DNA from: an uncultured beta proteobacterium
Lineage (GTDB): Bacteria; Pseudomonadota; Gammaproteobacteria; Burkholderiales; Burkholderiaceae_C
NCBI GenBank assembly: GCA_903876735.1
Contig: CAIRAW010000014.1
Coordinates: 161,776 to 225,775 of the forward strand
DNA length: 64,000 nt
Direction of reading: 5' to 3'
Part shown: positions 7,956 through 16,790 of the stretch, piece after piece
Position numbering within the stretch: the stretch's first letter is position 1
Layout: each line of letters starts with the position of its first letter
Translations under genes and position numbers: made by a program
The notes under the pieces: generated by a model
Database searches by the model: none
What the model saw: only the letters and a program-made list of their open reading frames with translations
What the model was told of the DNA's origin: nothing

Positions 7956-8782
7956 CGGGAGATACCAGCCTGCAGACAAGCAGGATCAGGAGCAGCTCGC
8001 TTGGATTGCTGTTGACCGCCATTTCCATCGCCGCCACGGCCGAGTGCAATGACCGCTTGACCTCCTTGGCGCTCGCACCTGTCAGCAAGCAAAGCGACTG
8101 GAACGAGTTTGATGCCGCGGGTCGCAAGCTGGTCAATGAGTCGGGCAGGCTTAACGGTGCCGAACTTTCAATTGGCCTGAACTGCTCTGACTGGGATTTT
8201 CTGGCCCTCCTGTCTCAGTTGGACGGGCTGCGAAGCTATGACGGCCAGGCATCGAATGGCGTACCGATTGTTTCCGTTTCCGAGGTAAGGCAACGTCAAG
8301 GCCACATAGAGGCGAACTTCCGCCTCACCGATGCGTGGAGATTGGGTGGCAGACTGTCCAGCAACACGATCTGGCGCGACATGGCTTCCGCCGGCGGCGC
8401 TTCGGGCTACCCGGAGCGCTATGCCTGGACAGCAATTTCACTCGGCCTGCAGTGGGAGGCGGTGTCAGGCAGGAATCGCTTCAAGTTGGGCGCATGGTTT
8501 GGCAGACCCGTGGTGTCAACAATGGAGTTGACGCTTGCGGGCCGCGATCGGGCGACGCTGAAGTTGGGGTCCATGAATCAGGCCGAGTTCGCCGCCACCT
8601 GGCGCACCCCGCTCAGTCCATCCTGGTACGTTGAGGCAGATGTTCAATACCATCGGACGGCAATGGGCCAGGGGGAGAGTTCCGTCATTCAGCGCGGCGG
8701 CATGCCAGTCGGACTGGCGCATCAGCCAACAACCATCATGCTTGACCTGCCTGTTGCAGTCCGCCTGGCTTACGACTTTTGA
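7952..8782 (+). CDS. Envelope protein of unknown function, possibly outer-membrane beta-barrel
   Basis: The GTG start overlaps the stop of the preceding lipoprotein gene by four bases, so translation is probably coupled. A signal-peptide-like segment (SSLGLLLTAISIAATAE) is followed by about 240 residues with alternating polar and hydrophobic strands, many aromatic residues, and a C-terminus ending in VRLAYDF. A terminal Phe with alternating hydrophobics is the usual outer-membrane assembly signal. One cysteine pair (ECNDR, LNCSDW) may form a disulfide. No family is recognised. The barrel assignment is inference. Confidence 0.6.
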   Translation: MTGDTSLQTSRIRSSSLGLLLTAISIAATAECNDRLTSLALAPVSKQSDWNEFDAAGRKLVNESGRLNGAELSIGLNCSDWDFLALLSQLDGLRSYDGQASNGVPIVSVSEVRQRQGHIEANFRLTDAWRLGGRLSSNTIWRDMASAGGASGYPERYAWTAISLGLQWEAVSGRNRFKLGAWFGRPVVSTMELTLAGRDRATLKLGSMNQAEFAATWRTPLSPSWYVEADVQYHRTAMGQGESSVIQRGGMPVGLAHQPTTIMLDLPVAVRLAYDF

Positions 8783-8797
8783 AGCGACTTCCGTTGG

Positions 8798-9340
8798 TCA
8801 ATCGAGATTCACAATGCGCACGCGCCGGTTCTGTGCGGCAAACGGCTGCTCCGGATTGGAAAGTGCGGTCGAGCCCATGCCGGCGGAGTGCAGGCGGGCT
8901 GCGTCCACCCCTTTGGATTGCAGGAAATCGGACACCGCTTGCGCCCGCTGTTCACTGAGTTTGAGGTTGTAGGCGACGGCGCCTTTGGCATCGGTATGCC
9001 CTTCGACTGCAAATTTCGAGTTCAGCAATTCAGGCGACTGCAAAGCCTGCGACAAATTAGACAGGGCTTGCTGGCTTTCGGCGCGCACATGGGCCGAATT
9101 GAAATCAAACTGAATCAGCAGCGACAGGGACGGCCGCGCCGGCGGGACCGCAGCAGCGCCAGCCGCTGCCGGCGCGGGTGCTGCTTCGACCGTGAGATTG
9201 CGCAGGCTCCGTGTGCGGGGCGGCGCCTTGAGTTGCTCAATCATCTGCTCGGCGCTCGGTGGCGCTTGCGCCAGAGAAGGCAAGGCAGCAACAAGGCACA
9301 AAAAAAGACCGGCGATTTTGAACTTCTTGTGTGCGGTCAT
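8798..9340 (-). CDS. OmpA-family peptidoglycan-binding protein
   Basis: The 180-aa protein has a Sec signal peptide (IAGLFLCLVAALPSLAQA), a short Pro/Ala-rich linker, and a C-terminal OmpA domain from about residue 70. Key motifs are IQFDFNSAHV, FAVEGHTDAKGAVAYN and LSEQRAQAVSDFL, then a terminal NRRVRIV. The Asp and Arg residues used to hold meso-diaminopimelate are present. There is no barrel domain, so it is a periplasmic or anchored cell-wall-binding protein. It lies 27 bp downstream of the caspase-family gene on the same strand, which suggests one operon and a shared envelope location. Confidence 0.88.
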   Translation of the reverse strand: MTAHKKFKIAGLFLCLVAALPSLAQAPPSAEQMIEQLKAPPRTRSLRNLTVEAAPAPAAAGAAAVPPARPSLSLLIQFDFNSAHVRAESQQALSNLSQALQSPELLNSKFAVEGHTDAKGAVAYNLKLSEQRAQAVSDFLQSKGVDAARLHSAGMGSTALSNPEQPFAAQNRRVRIVNLD

Positions 9341-9367
9341 GGTTAAGCAAGTTGGCTGAATGCCGCC

Positions 9368-11590
9368 TCAGCGGCGGAAATAGAACTCGCCAACCACCTG
9401 ATCGTAGATGGCGGGCACCTGCTCATGGCCAACTGACCTGGCCATCCCCACGACCTCATTGCGCACATTGCGCACCACCTTGTCAATGCTGAGGCCGGGT
9501 TTTTGCATCTCCTTGAGGAAGATTCGCGTGAACAGTCCGTTTCGGCTCTTGTCAGCCGGCCCGAGTTTGTCCAGTGCCTGCTGTCCGGCACCTGCAGAGA
9601 AGATCACCATCTGCCCGGTGGCCGCCGTCGTCGGCGCCAGACCGCGCCCGCTGATATTGCGATTGACGGTCTTGAACGGGTTGTCGCGGCAGGCGTCAAT
9701 CATGGCCAGTGTGAACTTGGCCTTCTTTTCACTCATATCATCGAGCACCCGCTGCAACTGGATCGACTCGTCCTTGATCTGCTCTTCGCTCTCGCCAGCG
9801 ATATCAACCGGCAGCAAATAATTGGCAGCCCCCAGTTGCACGCCGTGCCCGGCGAAGAAAACCAGTACCTCGTCGCCGCCTTCGACCTGGCCCTTGAAGG
9901 TGCGCAGCGCTGCCTTCATGTCCTTCTCGGTCAGGTCCAGTTTCAAGGTTACCTGATAGCCCACCTGCTGCAGGCTCTCGGCAATGGCACGCGCATCTTC
10001 TCTGGCGTTCACCAACTTGGTCACTTGCCGATAGGTGTCATTGCCGATGACAAGAGCACGTCGTGTCGCGTAAATGGTCTTTTGATCTTTGCCGACTTTC
10101 TCATCTTCGAGTTTCGCCAGTTGTTGGCGCAACTTCACCAGTTCTTCGTCGCGTTGACGTGCCGCCTGCAGCAATTCATTGCTGATGCGCTCTTGCTGCG
10201 CCCTTCGCTCCTGCTCCTTGGTCACCAGCGCCAGGCGTTCAGTTTCCTTGTCTCTGGTTTCCTGCGCGAGTCGCGCCTGTTCTTTTGCTTTGGCGATTTC
10301 AGCCAACCGTTCAGCGTCCCGGACTTTGGCCTCCTGTGACAGCCGCTCCTGCTCTTTAACCCTTGCCACCTGCAGCACGCGTTCCCGCTCCCTGGCCTGC
10401 GCTTCCTGCACAATTCGTTGCTGTTCCTTGGCCGTGGTTTCCTGCGCGAGTCGTTCCTGTTCTTTTGCTTTGGCGATTTCGGCCAGCCGCTCCACTTCCC
10501 TGGCTTTTGCTTCCTGTGCCAGTCGTTCCCGCTCCTTGGCCTGCGCCTCCTGTGCCAGGCGCTCCGCCTCTTTGGTCTGCGCTTCGTTTGCCAGTCGCTC
10601 GCGTTCTTTGACTCGCTCATCCTCGGCCAATCTGGCTTGCTCTGCATTTGCGCTTTGACTATTGCTTTCGTCCTGCTTCTGCGCGGCGTCCACATTTGCC
10701 GCCTGCACAGGCGCATCAACGGACCCCGGTATGAAATCAGACATCACGGCCATGATGTCACCGTTTCTGGCCCTCTGGATCCACTGCTTGCTAGTACCGG
10801 TGGCCATCACGAAAACGGTATTTGTTTTGGTACTCTTGAAGAAACGTCCGCTGGTCACCGCAATTTCATAAGCACCGGCCGGCATCAAAAAAGCCTCCAG
10901 TATCTGGTCAACGAGTGCGATTTCCTTTTTATCCAACGTAACTGCAAACTCGTCCTGCTTCGAAATGTCACCCCCGAAGTCAAATTGCACAGCGCCCAGG
11001 TTCATCAGTTGTTTGGTGTTGATTTCCTTGCCAGAGAAAATACGATCCAGTGCTTCCGCACGATTATGAAAACCAAGCTGCCTGCCTTCGGCGGAGACCA
11101 CGAACTGATCCAAATCACGCACGCTCTGCAAGCGGTCATCGACGCCACGGAACAATCGCCATGTCACCGGGATGCGAACCGAGGCTCCACCCCTGGCGTT
11201 GACCAGAAACTGCCCCTGCGACAGGCCAAACCCGGGGGCTGGAACAAAATGCGACAGCTCCCATTCAAATGGTGAAGTAATCACCGAGTAAGTGCCGACG
11301 CCATGCGACACCACTAGCGCGGTTTCGGATTCACTCAAGGGTCCTTTGTAGATCAATACGCCATCTGCTGGCGACACCACCGGCGCGAATGGCTCGACCA
11401 GAAAGGTGATCGACTTGTCGCCGCCGGTTGAACGCGGAATGTGGACAACACGTTGATCAGAAGCAGCTGGCAGAATCCATTGATCACGTTCAGCATCACC
11501 AGCCCACGCCGCACCCATACCCAGCAGCAACCAGGCCAGCACTGAAATCAGGCAAAGACGAACTTTTGAACTCACCCGCAAAATCCTCAT
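9368..11590 (-). CDS. Exported caspase-family (peptidase C14) protein with long coiled coil
   Basis: The 740-aa protein begins with a signal peptide (LISVLAWLLLGMGAAWAGD). Residues up to about 290 form an unrecognised beta-rich domain. A highly charged coiled coil of repeated K-E-x-E-R-L-A-Q-E-A units follows, about residues 310-500. The caspase domain starts near 510 (RRALVIGNDTY), with catalytic His in FFAGHG (H582) and Cys in MIDACRDNPF (C634). This is a bacterial orthocaspase predicted to act in the periplasm or at the envelope. The repeats are also evident in the DNA as imperfect 36-45 bp units around 10220-10620. The OmpA-like gene downstream probably shares its transcript. Substrate and role are unknown. 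Confidence 0.88.
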   Translation of the reverse strand: MRILRVSSKVRLCLISVLAWLLLGMGAAWAGDAERDQWILPAASDQRVVHIPRSTGGDKSITFLVEPFAPVVSPADGVLIYKGPLSESETALVVSHGVGTYSVITSPFEWELSHFVPAPGFGLSQGQFLVNARGGASVRIPVTWRLFRGVDDRLQSVRDLDQFVVSAEGRQLGFHNRAEALDRIFSGKEINTKQLMNLGAVQFDFGGDISKQDEFAVTLDKKEIALVDQILEAFLMPAGAYEIAVTSGRFFKSTKTNTVFVMATGTSKQWIQRARNGDIMAVMSDFIPGSVDAPVQAANVDAAQKQDESNSQSANAEQARLAEDERVKERERLANEAQTKEAERLAQEAQAKERERLAQEAKAREVERLAEIAKAKEQERLAQETTAKEQQRIVQEAQARERERVLQVARVKEQERLSQEAKVRDAERLAEIAKAKEQARLAQETRDKETERLALVTKEQERRAQQERISNELLQAARQRDEELVKLRQQLAKLEDEKVGKDQKTIYATRRALVIGNDTYRQVTKLVNAREDARAIAESLQQVGYQVTLKLDLTEKDMKAALRTFKGQVEGGDEVLVFFAGHGVQLGAANYLLPVDIAGESEEQIKDESIQLQRVLDDMSEKKAKFTLAMIDACRDNPFKTVNRNISGRGLAPTTAATGQMVIFSAGAGQQALDKLGPADKSRNGLFTRIFLKEMQKPGLSIDKVVRNVRNEVVGMARSVGHEQVPAIYDQVVGEFYFRR

Positions 11591-11665
11591 AGACGCAAGC
11601 CGGCACCATTATCCGCGACTCTCATTCTCAACACGATAATGACCTGGCGCCTGCTATCCTAAGCC

Positions 11666-12529
11666 ATGGCCGACCCACAAACGCTGACTATTACCGCTTC
11701 CGACAGGCATACCTTCGATGCCACGCTTTACCCCACCGACGACCCGGGTAAGCCGGTTCTCATCTTTCTCTCGGCGTTGGGCACACCGGCGCGCGTCTAC
11801 GGGCGACTCGGGCGCGAGATGGTTCAGCAAGGCGTGCAGCTTTGCGCGCCGGACTGGCGCGGCATTGGCAGCAGTTCGGTGCGCGCCGGACGCGCCAGCG
11901 ATTTTGGCTACCAGCATCTGATCGAGTTCGACCTGGCCGCGCTGATCGCAGCCGTGCGCCAGCGCCGGCCGCACGCGCCCATCTGGTTGGGCGGCCACAG
12001 CCTGGGTGGTCAGTTGGCACTGCTGCGCGCTGCTGCGTATCCAGAAGGCATCGACGGCGTGATCATGATTGCGGCCGGCAGCGTGCACTTGCCGGCTTAC
12101 AGCTGGAAGCTGCGCTTTGGAGTGGCATCGCTGGCCTTGATGTCTAGCCTCATCGGCCCGCTGCTGGGCTACTTCCCGGGTGGGCGCGTCGGTTTTGGTG
12201 GCCGCGAAGCCGCTGGCCTGATGCGCGACTGGAGCCGTGTCGCCCTCACCGGCCTATACCGCCCGGACGGCTCCGCCGTCGACTACGAAGGCGCACTGCG
12301 CACGCTCACGCTGCCAGTGCTGGCGATCACCTTCACGGCCGATCACTGGTCTCCGGCTGCAACCGCCAAAGCCCTGCTGCGCAAGCTGCCACCCGATATA
12401 CCGGTTCACTGGCACTGGGCCCCGTCGCAGACCCAGGGCGTCGCCGTCGATCACTATGTCTGGCTCAAGCAGCCCGCCCTGGTAGCCCCATCCGTCGCAC
12501 AACACATAGGCCTTTTGACCGGAGTTTGA
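11666..12529 (+). CDS. Alpha/beta hydrolase
   Basis: The 287-aa cytosolic alpha/beta-hydrolase has the nucleophile elbow GGHSLGG near residue 110, an oxyanion region after an early strand (VLIFLSALGTPARVYG), and a late His in VAVDHYVW that could complete the triad. It resembles the serine aminopeptidase/S33-type 'quiprotein-like' hydrolases of beta-proteobacteria; substrate unknown. The start codon ATG lies just after a short divergent promoter region shared with the caspase gene. The next gene begins two bases after its stop, so the two are co-transcribed. Confidence 0.8.
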   Translation: MADPQTLTITASDRHTFDATLYPTDDPGKPVLIFLSALGTPARVYGRLGREMVQQGVQLCAPDWRGIGSSSVRAGRASDFGYQHLIEFDLAALIAAVRQRRPHAPIWLGGHSLGGQLALLRAAAYPEGIDGVIMIAAGSVHLPAYSWKLRFGVASLALMSSLIGPLLGYFPGGRVGFGGREAAGLMRDWSRVALTGLYRPDGSAVDYEGALRTLTLPVLAITFTADHWSPAATAKALLRKLPPDIPVHWHWAPSQTQGVAVDHYVWLKQPALVAPSVAQHIGLLTGV

Positions 12530-12531
12530 TC

Positions 12532-13791
12532 ATGCACCCAACTGCGCATCGCTTCTTCCTGCTGCTCACCGTTCTGGGCGCGCTGGCAACACCGGCGCTG
12601 GCCGAACCCGACGAGCAGGCCCTTGGCAAAGCGCAAGGCTACCCGCTGGGCAGCAATATCTACAACTGGTACACCGTTCCCTATCGGGTGAGTTCCTGGT
12701 CGGCCCTGGACAAGGTGCCAGGTATCCTCACGCGGCCGGTCAAACCATCCGCCACGCCCCTGCCACTGCCCAGGGCCGTCAAAGCCAGCGAGATTCTCTA
12801 CCGCCACCGCAACATGGGCTACACGCTGGACGAGTACCTGGAACGCCAGCGCATCACCGGTCTGCTGATCCTCAAGAACGGCGAGGTCGTGGCCGAGCGC
12901 TACCGCTATGGTCGCACCGAGGATGCACGCTTCCTGTCGTTTTCAATGGCCAAGAGCGTCACCTCGCTGCTGATCGGCATAGCGGTCGCCAAGGGTGCAA
13001 TTGCCTCGCTCGACGACACCGTAGCCAAGTACGTCAAGGATCTGGAAGGCAGCGCCTATGGTGGCACAAAGATCCGGCACCTGCTGCGCATGAGCTCGGG
13101 CCTGCGCTTCACCGAACGTTACGACGGGCAGGACGACGTGGCACGCTTGTCGCGCAGCGCGGCAACCGGCAATCCCAGCGTGCTCAGCGTGCTGAGTTCC
13201 ATCACGGAACGCCATGCAGTGGCCGGCGAAAAGTTTGTCTATGCCAGCGCCGAGACCGAAGTGCTGGGGCGCGTTCTCAGCGCCGCCACCGGTCGCAGCA
13301 TGGCCGACCTCACCACCGAGTGGTTGTGGCAGCCGATGGGGGCTGAGAACAATGCCTTCTGGCGCACCAGCCTGGACGGACAGGAGCAAGCCTATGCCGC
13401 CTTCAACGCGTCCCTGCGCGACTGGGGGCGCCTGGGTCTGCTGCTGGCCCACGATGGCAAGATGGGCGCACAGCAGATCGTGCCACTTGAGTACCTGCTC
13501 GATGCCACGGATGCTGCACGCCAGCCCAGCGCTTTTGCACCCTACCGGGCAACACCGTATTTCGGCTATGGCTACCAGTTCTGGCTGCATCCGCTGCGCG
13601 AGCGCAGCTTTGGCATGCAGGGCGTGCACGGTCAAACTGTGTTTGTGCAGCCAGCCAGCGGCATTGTGATGGTGCAGACCGCTGTCTACACCAGTGCCAG
13701 TGGTGTGCAGGACCCGGAACCCTACGCCGAGCGCGCTTCCTTCTGGCTCGGCGTGCTGCAATCGCTGGGCGGCAACACGCAGCGCTATTAG
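12532..13791 (+). CDS. Exported serine hydrolase, beta-lactamase class C family
   Basis: The 420-aa protein has a signal peptide (FFLLLTVLGALATPALAE) and the serine beta-lactamase/DD-peptidase fold. The SxxK motif is SMAK (FLSFSMAKSVTSLLIG), the YxN-like position reads YASAETE, and the HG-type third motif is seen in MQGVHGQTVFV. The class contains esterases and peptidases as well as beta-lactamases, so resistance should not be assumed. The ATG is chosen over an upstream TTG at 12526 because it lies directly after the stop of the upstream hydrolase, giving a tight two-gene operon. Confidence 0.85.
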   Translation: MHPTAHRFFLLLTVLGALATPALAEPDEQALGKAQGYPLGSNIYNWYTVPYRVSSWSALDKVPGILTRPVKPSATPLPLPRAVKASEILYRHRNMGYTLDEYLERQRITGLLILKNGEVVAERYRYGRTEDARFLSFSMAKSVTSLLIGIAVAKGAIASLDDTVAKYVKDLEGSAYGGTKIRHLLRMSSGLRFTERYDGQDDVARLSRSAATGNPSVLSVLSSITERHAVAGEKFVYASAETEVLGRVLSAATGRSMADLTTEWLWQPMGAENNAFWRTSLDGQEQAYAAFNASLRDWGRLGLLLAHDGKMGAQQIVPLEYLLDATDAARQPSAFAPYRATPYFGYGYQFWLHPLRERSFGMQGVHGQTVFVQPASGIVMVQTAVYTSASGVQDPEPYAERASFWLGVLQSLGGNTQRY

Positions 13792-13821
13792 TGCTGCTGA
13801 CCGCGCAGCGCCGGCAAGAAC

Positions 13822-14859
13822 TTACTTCTTGCGCGCGGCGATGGCTTTCTCGGCAGCGTTGACCAGATCAGCGCCGACCGTCGACTTCCACTTGGTGTAA
13901 ACCGGACGCGTGGCCTTGACGAAAGCCTCGCGCTCGGCCGCGCTCAGTTGCGTCACCGTCACGCCCATGGCTGCGATGTCTTTGAGCAACGGCTTGTCAG
14001 CCTCGACCAGACCCTTGCGCGCCAGCGCAATTTCCTGGCTGCCGGCATCGATGGCGGCCTGGCGCACGATGGCCTGATCGGCCGGCGTCCAGGAAGTCCA
14101 GATGTCCTTGTTGACCACAAAGATCAGCGGGTCGGCCACATAGCCCCAGGTGGTGACAAACTTCTGGCCCACGTTCTGCATCTTGAGGATGGTGAACAGG
14201 AACAGCGGGTTCTCCTGGCCGTCGACAGCGCCGCTGGAGAGCGCGGGTTGCGCATCGGCCCAACTCATCTGCGTGGGATTGGCACCGAGTGCGCTGAACA
14301 TGTCAGCGAAGATGGGCGAACCCACAACGCGCATCTTCATGCCCTTCATGTCTTCAGGCGCCTTGATCGCGCGTTTCGAGTTGGTCACTTCGCGGTAACC
14401 GTTCTCACCCCAGGCCAATGGCACGACGCCAGCTTTCTCCAGCGTCGTGAAAATCTGCTTGCCCACCGCGCCCTGCGTCAGCGCGTCGATGGCCGCATAG
14501 TCAGGCATCAGGAAGGGCATCGAGAACAGGTTGAGTTCCTTGACCTGGGGTGACCAATTGATCGTGGAGCCCACGGCCATGTCGATCACGCCCTGACGCA
14601 GCGCCGAGAATTCGCGCGTCTGGTCGCCCTGGATCAGCGAGACACCGGGATAGAGCTTGATGTTGATGCGGCCCTGCGTGCGCTCCTTGACCAGATCGGC
14701 CCAGACCTTGCCGGCCTGGCCCCAGGGTGTCGGCGGCCCAAGCACCAGCGACATCTTGTATTCGGGTTTGTAAGCAGTTTGCGCTGCGGCATCGACTGCG
14801 AAGGTGCCGATCGCGGCGGCGACAGCCAGCAGGCTGAGAAGGGTTCGGCGTAATTTCAT
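13822..14859 (-). CDS. dctP: TRAP transporter solute-binding subunit (DctP family)
   Basis: The 345-aa periplasmic binding protein has a Sec signal peptide (SLLAVAAAIGTFAVDAAAQT). DctP-family features include LVKERTQGRINIKLYPG, the FSALRQGVIDMAVG segment, and MKGMKMRVVGSPIFADMFSALGANPT. The Arg that binds a ligand carboxylate in this family is probably the one in MRVVGSP. It should capture a carboxylate in the periplasm and deliver it to DctQM, encoded upstream on the same strand. AGGAG precedes the ATG by nine bases. The actual substrate cannot be told from sequence. Confidence 0.93.
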   Translation of the reverse strand: MKLRRTLLSLLAVAAAIGTFAVDAAAQTAYKPEYKMSLVLGPPTPWGQAGKVWADLVKERTQGRINIKLYPGVSLIQGDQTREFSALRQGVIDMAVGSTINWSPQVKELNLFSMPFLMPDYAAIDALTQGAVGKQIFTTLEKAGVVPLAWGENGYREVTNSKRAIKAPEDMKGMKMRVVGSPIFADMFSALGANPTQMSWADAQPALSSGAVDGQENPLFLFTILKMQNVGQKFVTTWGYVADPLIFVVNKDIWTSWTPADQAIVRQAAIDAGSQEIALARKGLVEADKPLLKDIAAMGVTVTQLSAAEREAFVKATRPVYTKWKSTVGADLVNAAEKAIAARKK

Positions 14860-14898
14860 GTTTGGAGTCTCCTGTAAAAAATTAAAAATCCAAAGGCC

Positions 14899-16197
14899 TT
14901 AGTAACCGAGGTAACGCGGCAGCCACAGCGCCAGTTCGGGCCAGATGATGACGGCAACCATCACCAGGAACATCGAAAACAGCATCCAGCCAACCCAGCG
15001 CACGGTCTCTTCCATGCGCACGCCGGCAATCCGGCAGGACACCATCAGGTTCACCGCCAGCGGCGGTGTGAATTGACCCAGCGCCACCTTGAGCGTGAGG
15101 ATGACGCCAAACCAGACCGGGTCCCACTTGTAGAACTGCACGATGGGCCAGAGCAGCGGCACAAAAATCAGGAAGATCGAGACGCCGTCGAGGAACATGC
15201 CAACCGTGATCAAGAGCAGGATCAAAAGCGACAACACGCCGTACTCGCCAAGGCCCGAGTTGACGATGGCGCGCGTGACCGGGTCGATCACGCCAAGCGT
15301 CGAGAGCGAATAGGCAAAGATGCCGGCCAGCGACACCACCAGCAGGATGATGGCCGAGAGCTCGCCCGATTCGCGCAGGATGACAAAGAGGTCGCGCAGT
15401 TTGATCGTGTGATGGATGGCCATGCCGACAAACAAGCCGTAGAACACGGCCACCACGGCGGCCTCGGTCGGTGTGAACCAGCCAGCGCGCATGCCGCCCA
15501 GAATCAGGATCGGCGCGGCCAGGCCCCAACTCGCTTCACGCAGGCTGCGCCAGAACGGCGGACGCGGCAAAGTGGCTTCGAGCGCGCCCATCTTGTGCTT
15601 GCGCGCCAGCAGCACGGTCGGCACGATCAGCGCCAGACCGGCCAGGATGCCCGGAATCATGCCGGCGGCAAACAGCGCAGGCACCGAAGCGCCCGGCACC
15701 AGCACCGAATAGACGATGAAGGCCACCGATGGCGGAATCAGGATATCGGTGGCCGCTGCCGCGCCAACCACGCTGGCCGAAAACGCCGCCGGATAACCGG
15801 CGCGTGACATGGCCGCGATCATGACAGCGCCAACCGCCGCCGCGTTGGCCGGACCGGAACCCGAAATGCCGCCCAGGAACATGGCCACCAGAATGGCGAC
15901 CAGCGGCAGCATGCCCGGGCCGCGCCCGACGATGGCAATGGCAAAATTGACCAGGCGCAGGGCCACACCGGAGCGGTCGAAGATGGAGCCCACCAGCACA
16001 AACATCGGAATCGCCAGCAGCGGGTACTTGCCCAGACCGGCATAAAAATTCTGCGGCACGGCCAGCAGGCCAAACCAGAGCGCATCGGTATTGGCCAGCG
16101 CAATACAGGCCGCGCCCGCCAGACCGAGCGCCGCGCCAATCGGCACGCCCAGCAGCATCATGACAACGAAGGCGACGAACAACAGGGTAGGGATCAT
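14899..16197 (-). CDS. dctM: TRAP transporter large permease (DctM family)
   Basis: The integral membrane protein of about 432 aa has some 12 hydrophobic segments and DctM hallmarks: LLGVPIGAALGLAG near the N-terminus, the ISGSGPANAAAVGAVMI motif, and a C-terminal LGQFTPPLAVNLMV segment. It forms the sodium-coupled channel of the TRAP carrier. The start at MIPTLLFVAF (16197) is used because GAGGG lies just upstream and DctQ ends 10 bases earlier; the frame itself opens farther up. It is operonic with dctQ and dctP. Confidence 0.93.
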   Translation of the reverse strand: MIPTLLFVAFVVMMLLGVPIGAALGLAGAACIALANTDALWFGLLAVPQNFYAGLGKYPLLAIPMFVLVGSIFDRSGVALRLVNFAIAIVGRGPGMLPLVAILVAMFLGGISGSGPANAAAVGAVMIAAMSRAGYPAAFSASVVGAAAATDILIPPSVAFIVYSVLVPGASVPALFAAGMIPGILAGLALIVPTVLLARKHKMGALEATLPRPPFWRSLREASWGLAAPILILGGMRAGWFTPTEAAVVAVFYGLFVGMAIHHTIKLRDLFVILRESGELSAIILLVVSLAGIFAYSLSTLGVIDPVTRAIVNSGLGEYGVLSLLILLLITVGMFLDGVSIFLIFVPLLWPIVQFYKWDPVWFGVILTLKVALGQFTPPLAVNLMVSCRIAGVRMEETVRWVGWMLFSMFLVMVAVIIWPELALWLPRYLGY

Positions 16198-16207
16198 GGC
16201 AATACCC

Positions 16208-16735
16208 TCAGTCGCGCCGGCCACGGCGAATGAACAGGCCCAGTGCGCGCCCGGCAATCGCCACCGACATCACTGGCAGCCAGATCGTGTACCACCACTG
16301 CGGCACGCCGATGCCGGGCGAGGTCTCACCATAGCGGATGTCGTCATAGACCATGCGGGTGCTGAGCACGGCGATCAGGGCGAACAGCAGAAACATCATG
16401 ATGGCGCCAAAGCGCGCCAGGGCACGCTGACGCGCCGCGGGGCCGCTGTCGGCAAAGTACTCGATGCGGATCTGGCGGTTGCGGGCGACCGAGGCCGAGC
16501 CCGCCACCAGCGCCAGCACGATCATCAGAAAGACCGAGAACTCCTCGGTCCAGGCGAAGGACTGGTCGGTGAAATAGCGCACCAGCACATTGCCGAAGGT
16601 GATCAGCGCAAGCAAGCCCATGACGATGACGGTAAGCCAGTCTTCAATCTTGAGCGGAATAACGGTGACCTCATCCTGCGCTGCGGGGTCCGGCACTTCG
16701 ATGGGCAAATGGGTGGGTTCGTGAGGAAGGTGCAT
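16208..16735 (-). CDS. dctQ: TRAP transporter small permease (DctQ family)
   Basis: This is a four-helix membrane protein of about 175 aa. Hydrophobic spans begin at LTVIVMGLLALITFGNVLVRYF, the family motif W-T-E-E-F-S follows, then R-N-R-Q-I-R-I-E and a final amphipathic WWYTIWLPVMSVAI. DctQ bridges the binding protein and DctM. The frame opens at 16762 (MLLDCVPLL) but the ATG at 16735 gives a normal N-terminus. The DctQ-DctM-DctP order on one strand is a complete TRAP operon. Confidence 0.9.
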   Translation of the reverse strand: MHLPHEPTHLPIEVPDPAAQDEVTVIPLKIEDWLTVIVMGLLALITFGNVLVRYFTDQSFAWTEEFSVFLMIVLALVAGSASVARNRQIRIEYFADSGPAARQRALARFGAIMMFLLFALIAVLSTRMVYDDIRYGETSPGIGVPQWWYTIWLPVMSVAIAGRALGLFIRRGRRD

Positions 16736-16790
16736 AAGAAGTGGGACGCAGTCTAAAAGCAAAACACGGGTTTGAACATTGGGGGATACC

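Noticed and set aside
10220..10620. CRISPR-like or tandem DNA repeat array
   Set aside because: The repeats are imperfect, lack spacers, and are explained by the coiled-coil protein repeat.
10179..10658. Ser/Cys/Ala-rich repeat frame opposite the caspase-family coiled coil
   Set aside because: The repeats are a mirror of the coiled-coil codons on the other strand; no ribosome site or family supports a gene.
12532..13791. Antibiotic-resistance beta-lactamase
   Set aside because: The SxxK fold is shared with esterases and peptidases, and the gene is paired with a plain alpha/beta hydrolase; nothing indicates beta-lactam hydrolysis.
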